NCBI GenBank assembly: GCA_029207755.1
Contig: JARCOQ010000016.1
Span: 6,310,501 to 6,374,500 of the forward strand
Origin: Chamaea fasciata
Taxonomy: Eukaryota > Chordata > Aves > Passeriformes > Sylviidae
Direction: 5' to 3'
DNA length: 64,000 nt
Below the pieces are notes generated by a model, which saw nothing but the letters and a program-made list of their open reading frames with translations, was not told where the DNA came from and did not search any database. This document shows positions 24,301 to 37,384 of the stretch, one piece after another. Every line of letters begins with the position of its first letter. Positions within the stretch are counted from its first letter, which is position 1. The translations under genes were made by a program, and so were the position numbers.

Positions 24301-27300
24301 ACCGAGAGAAGGCAACTCTGGAGTAATTAGCCTTAACTGGCTGACACCTCCTACCCATTTCTCCTGGTTAGAACAGCAAAACACAGAATAAGAGCCTGTT
24401 GAGGGAACCTGTCAAGGTGCCAGACTGGATGTGCCTCATCCCTGCCCAGTGTAACCGCGGTGTTGGCACAACGGAGTTGTCTGTTCTTGAGAAGTGCATC
24501 ACACAGATCACTTCTTTCACATAGGAATAGGCATATTTTGCTAGAATCAAGTCTTCTAGCAGCTGCAATTTACAGGCAAAGCAACGAATAAATCTGCAAA
24601 GATGTCATACCTCCTCCGTACGGAGTTTGAATACAGTTTGTTTCCTGAAAATATAGCCTCGAGGAGTTTCCGGAGCATTCAGTCAACAATTCTCATCAAA
24701 CGGGATCTTGTAATCCCACCTCTCACTCCCCCATCAGTTTTCCCATTGAAAAATCATCACATAATAAACAGTCAGAGAAGAATCTATGCAGTTCCCAAGC
24801 ACCTAGGAAGATCAAAGGGGAAAGAGGAATCCAACATCCATTTTCGTTTCTTTTGTTTCCTAACATAAATACTGTGGAATCAATCTTGCTTAATAAAGTA
24901 AAGAGAGCAAAGGAGCCTTCACTGAGTGCTTGAACTTAATCTTCTTTCTCTTGCTCACATGGAACAACACACAGCCTGTGCTTTTAGGAACAGCTCTCTC
25001 TCGCTCCCACTGCAGCTCCAGACCAATTTTGCAGTTCACTACAGCTGAGAGCACTGTTTGCTGGCACATCTTGGCAGGAGCCAGCAGAGCTGCCTGCTAA
25101 AGCCGCTCTCTGAACCCCCAGAGTTGGGAAATGTGAGGATGGGGCAAGGGGCCCAGCGATGGGGAAGAAGTTGCTCTCCTGACAGGACCTCCTAGCTGCT
25201 TTCAAGGAAGGTGGAGAGCCTTGAAGGAGCCTTGTTCCCCAAACCCTGCCCAAAGAACAGGTTAAGTAGAGCAGGTTGAATATTTTCTAGCTAAATGAAC
25301 CCATCCTGAGATTAGCCTGTGACAAAAAGCAGTGGGCTTTTAATGTATAAAAAGTGAGAAATCTCTCTCCTGGTGCCAAAACCCAAAGGCCACGCACGGG
25401 GCTCTGCCAAGACTGCTCTGCCCATTTCAGCCTCTCAGGGTGATGCCTGCAGGGCCCTTCAGTTGCCAGCAGCAGTCACAGAGTGAAAGGCAAACAGCAA
25501 TTCCCTCTGAAATACCATATGTTCAACTCTGGTGCCAAAGCACAAACCTGGCATTTTAACCTTTGGTGAACATGTTCTTGCTGCCACCAACAATAAACTC
25601 TGAGGCCCAGCTCAGAGGAAAGAAAGGTGTACTGGATGTGCAGCGATGACATTAGCACTGAACACAGCATCAACAGGACAGGGGCTGGCAGGAGCTCGAT
25701 TTTATACAGCCAGTCTTTAGAGGTTAATGAAATATTCATAAATAAGTTAAAATTCTCCTGACAAGCCAGATCCTGTAATACAACAAAGAGTTGTCAGCCT
25801 CAATTAAGCGATTCCAGAGGCAGGGCTCTGCCATTCATTATTTACCAAGAGGTCATAGGAGAAATTCTGCTCTATGATCTCCTCGTCTCTGTGGATAAAT
25901 TGGGTTTTACAGCTTCTGCTGGAGGACTCTACTGCCCTGACAGACCCCAGACTGCCACAGCTACTACCTACCCCCAGCATCCCTCAGCCAAAGGCAAGAA
26001 ACACTGGGAACAAGCTCTTCTAAGGACACTGAGACACAAAAAGACTGAAAACAAATGATGTAACCAGCTGATTAGGCTGTCAGTGTAAGGACTAAGTCTT
26101 GAAACTTAAATTTTTTTTAAGCCTTTATCTCCCTTTTTGTATACACAAAGCCAGCCCCAGGCAAGAAGAGAAGTATCCAGCAACCTTTGATCTGCAGGCA
26201 CATCCTCTGAACATGCCCTCCATGCCCTCCCCAGATCCCATAGCTGGAGACCTTCACATCCCCCTGCATGTTCAGGACAAGCTGTGCTTACAGAATTGTA
26301 TCTTTTGCATCAGATCTCTCAGGATGGTCCTCTTCTGATGCAGGCACAGCTTCCCAGGGCTGTGAAAGCAGGAGGAAACTGGTCTCCATCCTTGTCACAA
26401 GGAAGCAGTAAATCAGTTATTATTTTGTCCCATCTTAACACGATTGTTCAACAACCCCAAGTCTTCCTTTCCCTCTCTGGACAAGCACTGGAACTTCATG
26501 TTCCTTCCACAGCTTCTCCAAGCTGCCTTTTAGAAAGGCAGGATAAAGGAGCAGAAATGATAGATTCCTAGAGGTATCCCAGACCTCTCACCTGGTTTTC
26601 TCAAAGTACTGAACACAATGTAGAGCTCCTGCATTCTCCAGGAAATTCTAGTTCACCTAATGGAACCAAGTGAGTCTGAAGTAGCCCATAAACTTCTCAC
26701 AGGCTCTGTAGCAATGAATGAAGCCTGGAAAAGCACAATTCTTGCATGTCTATTAAACAGGCCTTGTGTGTCTCCAGGCTGTGCCTACTATAATAAAGCC
26801 TCTGATAATATCCCTATCCTGTTCTCATTTAATCAAGTAACTCAGTGTAACTCAGGTTTTAGTGACAGTAGCGACACTGACAAGGACCACTGTAGCTGCA
26901 GCACCTTCCAAACAGGACAACTACTCACTTTTCCCCTCTGCTCAACAACTGATGAGAAAAAACCCTCCCCACTTCTCCCTCTCCAGTCCTTCCTGTTACC
27001 ATCATGCCTGACAGTACAGCTCAGGTTTTAGGGGTACACCTGTGGCATGGAGGCCACCCCAAATGATGGGCTGGGAATTAGGGCAATGTCCATGAGTCCA
27101 TTTGAGCTGGAATTACTCTTCAGGTCTGGGTCAGACCGTTTCCCCAGTCTGGCAGCACCTGTCCCACAGGGAAGGCCAGCAGGAAGGCAGCTCTCCCCTT
27201 CAGGCAGCCACATTTCTTCCTCTTGACAGCCTGAACCCCATGTCAGCCCTTACTGCCTTGGAAGAGCAAATGAAAACAGTCCTGCTGAAACCAAACGGTG

Positions 27301-28599
27301 CTGCCGTGTCCCATAAAACTTCCACGTTAATGGATCCAACAGCAGGTTCATTTGTGTAATGGGACTTTTAAACAGACCGTTTATTTCTTTTTAATTTGAA
27401 GGGAATGTGCTGTTTGATCCCATGTGCCCGGCTAGATTTTTAAAACAGAGATAAACCACGAGAATTGACTCACTGAGTCTCTCCTTCTCACCTAATTAAA
27501 ATAGCATTGAGATAGTAACGTGCAGAGGTGGAATGTGCAGAGCACCTCTCCAGCCCACAGGCAGTTTTTGTCAGCACTCATCCACCAAGGCTTCCTCCAC
27601 ACTCCCTGCTTTGCCCACAGTCACCTGCAACAGACGCTTCCGATGGTGCCACATTTTGTGTGTTGAACGTGAATTTTCCAAGAGGGACCACACAGCAGGT
27701 GCAACACACCAACTGAGGTTGTTCATCATTCCCCAGGCTAAGAGAGGGAGAAAAAAATAACCTTGTCTGTGTACCTCAGAGCTCGCTGTATTTCTACTCC
27801 ATGGGGAATAGCAGAGACGAGTTTTAATGTAGTTGTTTACAACGGGCACTGAGAGCTCTCTGCCAGGGAAAGGGAGAAGACAAGTGTATTCCCATCCCTC
27901 TATTCTAGGCTTCACTCCACCTTCAGAACCCAAGAAACATAGGGTATCAATGACTCCTGCACAATCATCCCCCTCTTCTAACAACTCATAATTCAGAATT
28001 TACAGGATCACACGATAAGAGAAGAATGATATAAACACTGTGAAGTAAACGAGCAACAAATGGCTCTGCTAGAGTAAAACTAAAACAACCTGATAGAGAA
28101 GAAGATGTCTCAGACACATTCAAAACAAACAAAATCCAATGAAGACCTTGGGTCTAAAAATACAAATGCACAAACACAATTACTGATAGCGCAGAGGCTT
28201 TACCACAGAGGAACATAAACTGATCAGAAAAAGGAAGCTACGTGAAAACCAAAGGAACAGCACAGAATTGAAATGTCAGAGTACAAGTCCCAAAACAGCT
28301 GGAATGCCTCCTACAAACTGAGCCTTCCTCAGCCAGAAACTCGAGAGGGGGACAGAGTGGGGCAGATGAACTGACCCCAGGATAAGTGCATCTTCACTCT
28401 GTGGCACTGAAATGGGTGATGGCCTGGATACAACTCAGCTCTTCCACCACAAAAATGGAAAAGGTTCCTGTCTGCACTGCATGATCCTGTGCAAGGCACT
28501 TTTGCAAAAGCGACTGCTGGAACATCACCTGGAATGATGTGACCACTCTGATTACTCATCTTCAAAGGGGAGACAGAAAGAGGAAGAGATTTAAAGAAA

Positions 28600-29010
28600 G
28601 CTGCATGATTCATGAGGAAACTGAAGAGCCTGTTTTAAGAGAAGGCTGCAAGAGCTTGATTTGTTTAACCTAGACAAATGAAAGGCTGGGAGAGAACAAT
28701 TGTTCTCTATAAATATGTCATGGCATAAATATGAGGGAGGAAGAACAGTCACCGTAGTTTAAGGAGAATATTAGCACAAGAAAAAAATGGATATTAACTG
28801 CACATATATTTTCAGTTGGCACTGGGAAGATTTCAGCTATCAGAGCAGTCTTTCCATGACAGTAATGGTACAAACAACCAAAGCAGTTTCAAGACAAGCT
28901 TGATAAATTTATGAACTGAGATATATGCTGCATTTGCCTCAGTTACTGAAGGACTGGACTTTATGATCGAAAAGTCCTCTTCCAGTCTTCTGTTACTATA
29001 TCATTTCATT
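28600..29010 (+). mobile_element. Old CR1-like LINE 3' fragment, plus orientation
   Basis: The plus strand shows the order of blocks seen in old amniote CR1 3' ends: a motif of the type gaagaga-aggctg, then aaatatgagggaggaagaac, a helical-purine middle, and a tail with ggactggactttatgatcg and cttccagtcttctgttacta. It is strongly diverged. The boundaries are approximate. Confidence 0.7.
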
Positions 29011-30414
29011 CTGGATTAGCTTCTTTTGCTGTCTCTTTATAACCAGGTTCATGCTTTTCAATCTGATTTGAGAAGTGGATATTTCTCTAAGATTGCCTTA
29101 CTAAAACTATTCACCCTGCTGCTCAGTTGAGTGCCACGATGCTCATCTGTCTTGGCTTTGCTGGCCTCACATAAAGTGTTAGGATAAAATCTGTCACATG
29201 GGAAGGAGATTTGCTGTCACCTGCTAAATCAATTCAGAAATTATGTAATACACTTTTGATAGATGGAGACTTCCTGCACCAGTCAGTGTCTCCTGCCCCT
29301 CCCAACCTGTTGGTCCTAAAGATGTTCCAGCACAGCTTCATTTTGATTTATAACTACTGTGCTTCAGCCCTCTAACCCCACATTTAATTGCCTTCCTATT
29401 ACAGATAATACAGAGAATTTACATTCCCACTAATGAACACCACTTTTTTTCTTGCTCTCGGTCTGTTGTATTTCTTGTTTTCTGTTCAGTAACTCCTAAA
29501 CAAGAAATAAATGAGCGCTATTGGCAAGTAATCCAAGGCAGGTCTTTCTATACTAAAGTTGTTATTTTTTCCTACTATCATTGGTGTAACCTGTAAATTA
29601 AAAACATAGGTAATGACTTTTCCATTTTGCCTTCCAGTTAACAGCTAGTTCCCAACAACCTCAAGCTCAGTGTTCTCTGACTTTATTTCCTTCATGTTCC
29701 TTCTCCTTTCTGTCTCCATTTCTACTCCTGATAACCATCAGTGTAGGCAGTCACTGACATTTAAGTTAATCCTAAACATCATGATTTCATCAGACTGAAC
29801 ACATGATTGGTTCTTTTAACTATTGTTGACCTGCTGCTCTTAAATAAAGGTTTCCCCTTCTCTGCAAAGGGTTAACCAACACTTTTCCTCAAAGCAAGGG
29901 GTGTCGATTATATTAATTTTAAGGTGTCTTTATTCCCTCTATAAGGACACTCAATTTATGCCAGTCATTTGGTGATGGCTGCATTCTTGGACTTCAAATC
30001 TTCTTTACCTCCCACCCTGCAAAGCAATTCTTCTGATTCTTATATCCATCCTTTTTAATCTGCTGGAGGGTGAAATTTAATTTGTTCCAAAGAGCAGTCT
30101 ATAGATTTCAGAGCCCACATGGGCCAAGCTGTCTTTTGAAGATGAAAGCCAAAAGATACCCAGAGCACCTCAGGGTAATGAAAACACAGGTGATGCTTTT
30201 TTAATACCAAGCCAACTTCCCTCAGGGATTAATGATGGAGAACAAAAAATCTTGACATGAATGCCCCCTGCTTCAGAACCAGACTGGAAGAAAGTGTAAG
30301 ATCAGAGATCAGAGCTGTTGCTTGGATGGCAAGCTTGAGCCAAACAATCTCCTAGTGTCTATAAAGGGATATGAAAAAGGCAAACGAAAATTACAAAAAC
30401 GAACATGTCTTCTT

Positions 30415-30437
30415 TTTCCCTCCCTCAGGGAGGGAAA
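30415..30437. repeat. 10-bp inverted repeat with 3-nt loop
   Basis: tttccctccc, tca, gggagggaaa form a tight hairpin-capable palindrome of a polypurine/polypyrimidine type. Confidence 0.6.
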
Positions 30438-30989
30438 GAAAAACAATATAACAAACAAGAAGGCATTTTCCACAAATAATATTTTGGTGTGAGTGAAGCT
30501 CTCTCTCAGCTTTAGGCCTGTAGAGCACTAAACTAACATGGCATGAGAAATAAGGTCCTGGGACCACAGATCAGGGAGCTGTGTGAACTCTGAGCAACCT
30601 CTTCACACATCCTGGAAATAAAGTCACTGTAGCACCAGCGTCAATAAAGAAAACTTCCAGTGCTGATCAAATTGTCAGAAAAGTGTGCATTCATACAAAT
30701 AAAAAAAAGAAAACAACAAACATTCAGCAAATAAAAGACAGAAAAACCCTATGGATCTGTGGGGCAGCTCAGTGACCTGAGCCCTATCAAGAGTAGTGAG
30801 ACCCTTATGTGCCTTATGGGCAGACACTGTTCCCTTACAGGATGAACATGCTAAAACTGTGAATAAAGAAAAATAAATAAGTGAAGGGTTAGAGGGAGAG
30901 GAAAATCAAAGTTTCATTGTTAATTACACAGCACAATGATAAGGGTAATTTTTCTTAAATCAAAAAAATAAATTCTAGGTTCAAGTTCC

Positions 30990-31260
30990 CTGAAGGATAT
31001 AAAATATTAGAGGGTTTTTTATGGTTGTAATCACAAACTCATTTCTCCAGCCACTACTGGCCGTGTCTAATTAGGGCAAAGTATGTTAATGATACAGAGG
31101 CACAGCCCAGAGATTTCTTCAGTTGCAATATTAATTGCATTTAGGGAAAGAGGCATGAATTGTGCTTATACAAGCTAATTAGTATGGGTTTGCTAATTAA
31201 TACTGGAAAGTCAAACCGCCTTTGTCTTGTCAACTGCAATTAACTGAAGACATTTAAAAT
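30990..31260. promoter_or_regulatory. Candidate conserved non-coding element (TAAT cluster)
   Basis: Homeodomain-type TAATTA cores occur at 31068..31073, 31176..31181 and 31194..31201, with further TTAAT motifs at 31086 and 31131. They lie in sequence free of recognisable repeats. TAATTA clusters are common in vertebrate developmental enhancers, but AT-rich DNA also produces them by chance. This call is inference only. Confidence 0.25.
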
Positions 31261-33905
31261 TCTTTTTCTGTTGTTCCTTCAGTAGCACGCTCACTTTTAG
31301 TTGACAAGCAATGAATCCCTGCACGGGAGCAGCCAAAACAGCCACTCCATTCCACTGGCATCCCATTTTCCTCTAGCAGGACCTTGTGCTCTGGCCTGGC
31401 AAAGGGTTCCTTACCACACACACCACCCTCCATCTCCCATTGTCCCTGGGGACACAATTCCCTGAGCTCATCCTCGGGGGAGAGGGCCCTGAGTGTGCAG
31501 ATGCTGTTGTATTGAGGCCACCATCCCATCAGACTCATCCCACAAATATCATACTTTTAAATATTGTAAAGTGTAAAGAATGATTCATTTACCAGGGCAC
31601 CATGGATGCCCCCACTGATAGAAAGAAGTCCTTGGCTCTCCTCAGTGAGGTGCCATCAGCCAGTTCCCTGGAGCCAGAGCCCAGATCTTCCATTTCCAGT
31701 GCCCCAGGGAGGGTGGCAGAGCCATCAGAGCTCTGCAGGGTGGCAGCAGAGGTGTCACCTGCACAGAGGTTTGTCCCAAAGGTCTCATCAGACTGCACGA
31801 GAGCACCTGACAGGTGTTTGTTCCATTTCACTCAGAGCCACAGGCCTGTTTGCAGAAGAGCTGATGAAAAGCAATATCCACATCTGGCAGCACCCAGAGC
31901 AGGACATTCAGCATTCCCAGTTCAACATCCAACTGAGACTGCAGGCTCATGGGTGAAAGGGATGGAAAGAAAGGTGAGAGGTCAGCAATCCAAACCAGGC
32001 AAGTAATTTTGATGAAGTGGCAAATTTAAAGGAGTCTGAAAATCAGGCCACCCAGGTGACACTGATCTGGAGAGGGGGGGAAAAAACCACATGAAGAGCA
32101 TTTGGCTGGATGGAAGGAAGGAGAGTGGGGCTGGTGGCACATCCACAGCAGCCCATGGCAGGCAGCTATGGAACAGCCCCATCCAAACAGAGGTCCTCAG
32201 AGACCTCAGTCACCATCAACACTGCAGAAGACACAAAGTGACAACAACTTTCCCTACCAGGGAGATTTTGACTGGGGATGCAGAAGAACCATCCACTACC
32301 AGTGAAAAGGAGGAACTATACTGTCAGGTTTTCCCTCAAAAGGGGAAAAGATGGGGGGAAAAAAATCTCTTTTCCTCTGTGGAATCAATTCTCCTGTATT
32401 TACTGAATAAATTCAAGCTGCTGAATAAAGCCCACACGTCACAATCTGCAATCTATGGTCTAAAGCACCACCACAAAAAACAGCCTGTTCATGGGAACTT
32501 GATGTAAGAGTTACTGGAAGATCACAAGACCAGCAGTTTTCCACTGAGAAACCCTTGGGAATAGGCACTGAACACTGACTGTTGCTTTATCCTCTGCTGA
32601 TGGCTGATGCACAACACCAATTAATGCTTTAACACTGGAAGTTTCAGTTTCTCTGCTAGCCTGCTTAATACAACAAATTTTCGAAGGCAAACAATTCAAA
32701 AAACAAGCTTAATGAGCCTAAAAGAAAAACTTTGAAATGTTTAAGAAAAAACCTCCAGAACATCAGAACATTTAAAACATAACAGCAAGTTTTTCCTCTG
32801 ATACACCCAGTGAGCACAACACAAAATTGATTGCATAGAATTTGAAACTGTTACAAGGCAGCACTTAATGAGATCAGATGGTAAATAGGATTAATTCGGT
32901 TTTCTTTGGAAAGTCAGTTGTGGCCTGTGTCACCACAGAAAGCAGCTGGGCACACAAAAGTGTTTGCCCACAACGTGAGACCACCGCAGAACTGGAATCA
33001 ATTAACGCTCTCATGATGGAAAAATCTGATGTTGAAACAGCAAGAGGCACAAATTAAAGAAAAGATCCTAACAGACGTATGGCAACCCATTAATAGCACA
33101 GTAGGGGCACCTCATCCTGCCCTTCAGTGCCCTACTAGAGCTCAGCACAAGTCTAAAAAGACCCGTGTTGGCACTCTAGTTTATGATTAGGATTTTAGAA
33201 CAGATGTCTGTTTAGCATCTACTTACTAGCCAGTGCTGCAGGCCTGGTTTTATATTAGTAATAAAATTAATCACATCTACAGAATGAGTCTGCATCTTGG
33301 ATACTGCTCAGGTTTTCCTTGTGACTAGAAAAAGTTGCAAGAATCCCACAGTTCATCCATTAGCAAAAATATCAGTTCACGAAACGGCTTTACACTGACA
33401 CCTCATTTATTCCTGAGTATAAAAAATCATATTCAAGTCATGAAACTACACATAAACCTCCCTGCTACCTGGCTTTGTGTCCTTGTATTATTTTTGGTCC
33501 TTGAGGGAAGTGCCAATAAAATAGACGAACTCAACGGAAAATTAACAGATATTATAAAAAAATCGTTTGTGGTAATTCTCTTGTATCTCATCTGCCTGTC
33601 CTTTGAACACTAGAGACTGAATCAAAGGCCCCCAAATGAAAGGAGTTAATTCAGTATGAAATTAAATGCTTGCTTGTGATCTAGAACTGCTAAGGAGAAA
33701 AGGAATTGCCAAGAAAAGGAAGACAGACCACTAGATCTCATCCAACACTTTTTCCAGGTGAGGAGTATGAAGACAGGGAGTGCCAAGACTGGCAGCAGCA
33801 ACACAACTTTTGCAATGTTTATTTGCTGTTCATTTCTGAATATCTGGAACTGATCCACTGTTTAAATGAACTGAACTTTGCATATTACTGCTCTCTAAAA
33901 CTACC

Positions 33906-33916
33906 GGGGGGGGGGG
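33906..33916. repeat. G11 homopolymer (C11 in MAD1L1 transcript)
   Basis: Eleven guanines on the plus strand lie 22 nt beyond the donor of the 57-nt exon. In the pre-mRNA this is a C11 tract. Confidence 0.92.
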
Positions 33917-33938
33917 AAGGCAGAAATTGAACACTTAC

Positions 33939-33995
33939 CATCTCTGCTCTTTGCTTGTGGTTTCCCACTTCTTCCAGAACCTGAGACAGCTGAGC
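33939..33995 (-). CDS. MAD1L1: MAD1L1 coding exon (57 nt, 19 codons)
   Basis: The minus strand encodes AQLSQVLEEVGNHKQRAEM, closely matching human MAD1 AQLSQALEELGGQKQRADM. The acceptor is ctgtgtcttgaag before GCTCAG, with a T17 run further upstream. The donor is GAGATG before gtaagtgtt, a strong consensus. Phase is 0/0, so skipping this exon would leave the frame open and remove 19 coiled-coil residues. Hydrophobic residues (L, V, V) fall at 3-4 spacing. It joins directly to the preceding exon ending in TELE and the following exon starting LEVEMK. Homopolymers crowd both flanks: a G11 run at 33906..33916, an A17 run at 34013..34029, and C12/A10 at 34093..34114, all given as plus strand. Confidence 0.97.
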
Positions 33996-34012
33996 CTTCA
34001 AGACACAGGGAG

Positions 34013-34029
34013 AAAAAAAAAAAAAAAAA
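34013..34029. repeat. A17 homopolymer (T17 in the exon's polypyrimidine tract)
   Basis: Seventeen adenines on the plus strand become a T17 tract 17 nt upstream of the acceptor of the 57-nt exon. It forms the main polypyrimidine tract. Confidence 0.92.
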
Positions 34030-34092
34030 GGAAATTAAGTCTAGGATGTAATTTTGGAAGTTTAATAAGAATTTTGTTCCCCTCCCTGACCT

Positions 34093-34114
34093 CCCCCCCC
34101 CCCCAAAAAAAAAA
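34093..34114. repeat. C12-A10 compound homopolymer (T10-G12 in transcript)
   Basis: Twelve cytosines followed by ten adenines on the plus strand. In the pre-mRNA this is T10 then G12, about 100 nt upstream of the 57-nt exon. Confidence 0.92.
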
Positions 34115-35879
34115 TCACATATGGCACCATGATTTTCATGGCACTGAGAAGGAATTATAAGTGTTTGGTCTTGTTCTGTCCTGTCAGCACCCCATGCCAT
34201 GAGACAGTCCTGTCCCAAAGACCCTGGAGTCTAATGCACAAGACAAACCAGGTTTATTGCAGAGAATGCCACCAGATGAGCCAGCCCAAATTTCAATCCC
34301 ATGGTCCAGCCAGAACTGTGCCTCCACTCCATTTGTGTGAAGCTGCAGAAAGAGTGGTCTAAAACCCACCCAGTTTTGCCCAGCTCAACTTCGAAGGGGA
34401 GGAGGTTTAGCTCCACAGCTCCTGAAAAGAGTGTGTGTTTCAAGCTAACTTCATGGAAAATGTTCTGTTGAATTTCTGGAGTCCAGGGTTGGGTTTGAAA
34501 GCCTTCCAAAATGCTGTGGTAAAACATCAAGAAGATCTGCTCTGTAACATAAACCTCCTGAATTTCCATGAGAAAAGATCTCAGTGCAGCATTTTTACTT
34601 TTTTAAAAGGAAATTTGGAATGTAAAGAATCTCCAACCAGCGCAGAAATGCCTTTGGCTCTCCTGGCATAATCTGAGGGGAAACAGGAACTTGACTCAGG
34701 AAAGGATCTTTTACAGAGTTTTGTTTATGAAAAACGATTTTAATCCAAATAGGTATTTAGGAGATGGTTAAGAGAAGCCACACAATACATGAGTGCTATT
34801 ACTTCCCACATCCTTGATTTTGTAACACTGCTAGGCTGCAATCAGCCTTTCTCTGCTTAGCAGAAAGCCCAAAAAATAGTCACTGATGACAGATAAGATA
34901 ATTTAAACAATGTAAACAAATAAACGAAATAAAACCAACTTTCCTACAAACTGATTTGTGTCATTTCAAGCAAATATTCATGAAAAGCCTCCGGAGTCTC
35001 TCAACTTCTCACCAAATATGAAATGAGTCTTTTGAGTGCCACGTCCAAAACAGAGACAAAGAGCAAGCAGTTTATTACAATGAAAAGCAAAACATTCCTA
35101 GCTTTGGAGGGTAACTGCACTGAAATGCAAGCAAATAAATAAAAAAATACAGTGTTAGTGTTCAGCACAACAGAAGCTCCATTTTGGAAACAAACAAGCA
35201 AACAGTTCAAGATTTCCCTGGCCCCAGAGCTCAGCGGCAAGTGAAAAGGTTTCAACTTCTTGCTGTGCAGGGCCGGGAATGATGTGACATTATTTAAGGA
35301 AGGGACACTGAAACAAGATGAAAAGGGTTTTAATACAAGCCTGGGACCTGGCACAGGAGAATGAGACACACTCATTAAACACTGCGGGAGACTCCAGCCC
35401 CAACCAAAACTGGAGTGCCTGGACAAGCAAGTGAAGAGAAAAAATAAATGGTCACCAAGTTTGACGTGGAAACATCAGGGAACTGTAAATTTGCAGACAC
35501 CTGGGAAAGACTTTTCCCTACTGCTATTGAAGCTGGTACAATGACAGCAGCAGGCAGGAGCCAGGAGTTGCCTGGGGAAGAATTAGAAAACATGACCTTA
35601 GAGAGGTTATTTAGGAGAGGTGCTGGCATAAACTCTGCAAAACACCCCAAGACTGACTGAATGTTTGTGATTACAAACCAGCCCAACTGTTCTGTATATT
35701 TATCAGCTTCCTCTATATGAAGATGACCTTTAGATGGGAACAATGAGCCTATTATAAACCAGATACAAGAATTACTTAATTAGAAATTACATTAAAAATC
35801 ATGTATTTTCTTACAGCAGCTATCAGTCCTGAGTTTGAGGGTTAAGTCTCTGTTCAGCTTCCTGTTCACACAGACTCCT

Positions 35880-36010
35880 ATGGAATCACAGAGTAACCCA
35901 CACTGAAAGAGTGGGAATTCCCTCAAAGGTCAGTCCCCTGTGGTTTTGGTGGGCACCTGGCACCCAGCCTGGATCAAGCCATCACACTGTGCCAAGCCTT
36001 GGTCACCCTC
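35880..36010 (-). mobile_element. Possible degenerate CR1 tail, minus orientation
   Basis: The segment begins ggaatcacagagtaacccac and continues with aaaggtcagtcccctgtggt and a cagcctggatcaagccatca block. It resembles the reverse complement of a CR1 3' end but is too diverged to be sure by eye. Confidence 0.45.
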
Positions 36011-37384
36011 ACAGTGCAAATATTTTTATTTACAACACCAAAGGAACAGTACCCTAGGAGCCTGTTTAACTAGATGGGCATAAGAGCATTTTAAAGTATA
36101 ATACCCCCATAAAAATCAGAGGAAAAGGATAGCAAAGACTCCAACACATTTTGCTTCAGCCAAAGGCTGGAAAAACCTTTTAAGCAAGAGAGAAATCATA
36201 CAAAGGAATGGGAAAAATTGAAAATACAAGCAGGAAATATGCCATAATTTATCTGAACTATAATATGGCTTGGGGAAAATAACCATTTCAAGGTGCTGTG
36301 CCAACAGAGACACACAGAGAAACCTGGACAGCAAGTCCAAGCCAGCAGCATAACAACAGCAGATCAATATGATTTGAAGAAGCAATCAGATAAGAACTAA
36401 ATCACAAAGTAGGTTTTCTTCATTGCATTTATTTCTAGGCAGATCATCTCAAAGGGAAAGAGTCAGTAACTAGTGGGAATTCAGAGAGCAGCTACAAAAC
36501 TTACTCGACTGCTGGAAGAAATGATTTATGAAGATTAAAAGATTTTTAAACATATGATTTGACTGCAACTCTCACAGAAGAGCAAAAGGGACATATTTAA
36601 TGCACTGAGAGCTGTTACAAGACAACGCTGGAAACAAGGAGGCTTCCCCAGCTCAGTGATGCCGTAGGATGCGCTCACAGTCCAGAGTGGGGACCCTCCC
36701 ACTCCCTGTCCCTGCCCACCTACTCAGACAGCTGGGGAAGCACCAGAAAAAGCCCAAATTTTCAGCAGGGTCCCCAGTGTCTGCACTTGCCAGGCTGTGA
36801 TAGAGCTGATCTGGATGCTTTATCACGTCCAGTTTGTAAACATCAGCCCTATCCCAGACTTTTTATTAGCTTAAATCAAATATTGAACCTCCCTCAGCTG
36901 TTGGAGGACAGCTGCTGGCGAAGTGATTCACTGCCATATTCCTTCTAGGCCACAAGAAAACACAGAGTAATCACCAGCAGCATGACAGATGCACGCATTT
37001 TTAATTATGAAGGAGAAATTAGGCTCTGAACTTATCCCCACAACTCACTTAATCAGAGTGCTGGGGAGGAGCTGCCAGCCCCAGAGCCAAGGAGCTGCAG
37101 AGGGCCCTGGATGGTGCCTGGCAGCCTGCTCAGCCCCTGCTGCCATTCCCCAGGCTGTGGATGGAAAAGATCTGAAAAAAACAGTGTTAGGTTGTTTCTT
37201 GGAGTGTGTCTTCTCAGGAATGGACTGTTGTGTTTCTCAGTGCAGCCACATGAGGACAAGGAACACAAGAGGGTTGGACAGGGGCCTTTCAGGGGGGCTG
37301 GCAAGGCACAGGGGGTGCAGCAGATGCTGGAGCAGTTTGCCAGTCCCAGCTCAGAGTTCTGTTCTGGGAAAAGCCATCCAGGTA

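Larger units (their letters stand above)
16723..33938 (-). other. MAD1L1: MAD1L1 intron, 17.2 kb
   Basis: This intron lies between the 57-nt and 89-nt exons. It holds a CR1 fragment in plus orientation (about 28600..29010), small inverted repeats at 21336..21377 and 30415..30437, a pyrimidine-rich stretch near 22790..23150, and several TAAT/CpG-bearing stretches that may be conserved non-coding elements (for example 21400..21560, 24600..24770 and 30990..31260). No gene was recognised on either strand. The longer plus-strand open frames at 22634..23050, 23326..23796 and 31602..32006 look like products of stop-poor base composition. Confidence 0.9.

Noticed and set aside
30970..31000. tRNA-like ggttcaagttccc
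   Set aside because: Resembles a T-arm only; no acceptor stem or anticodon arm could be built around it.
31602..32006. 134-codon plus-strand open frame with a second overlapping frame of 116 codons
   Set aside because: Two frames are open at once, which suggests composition rather than coding. No recognised domain.
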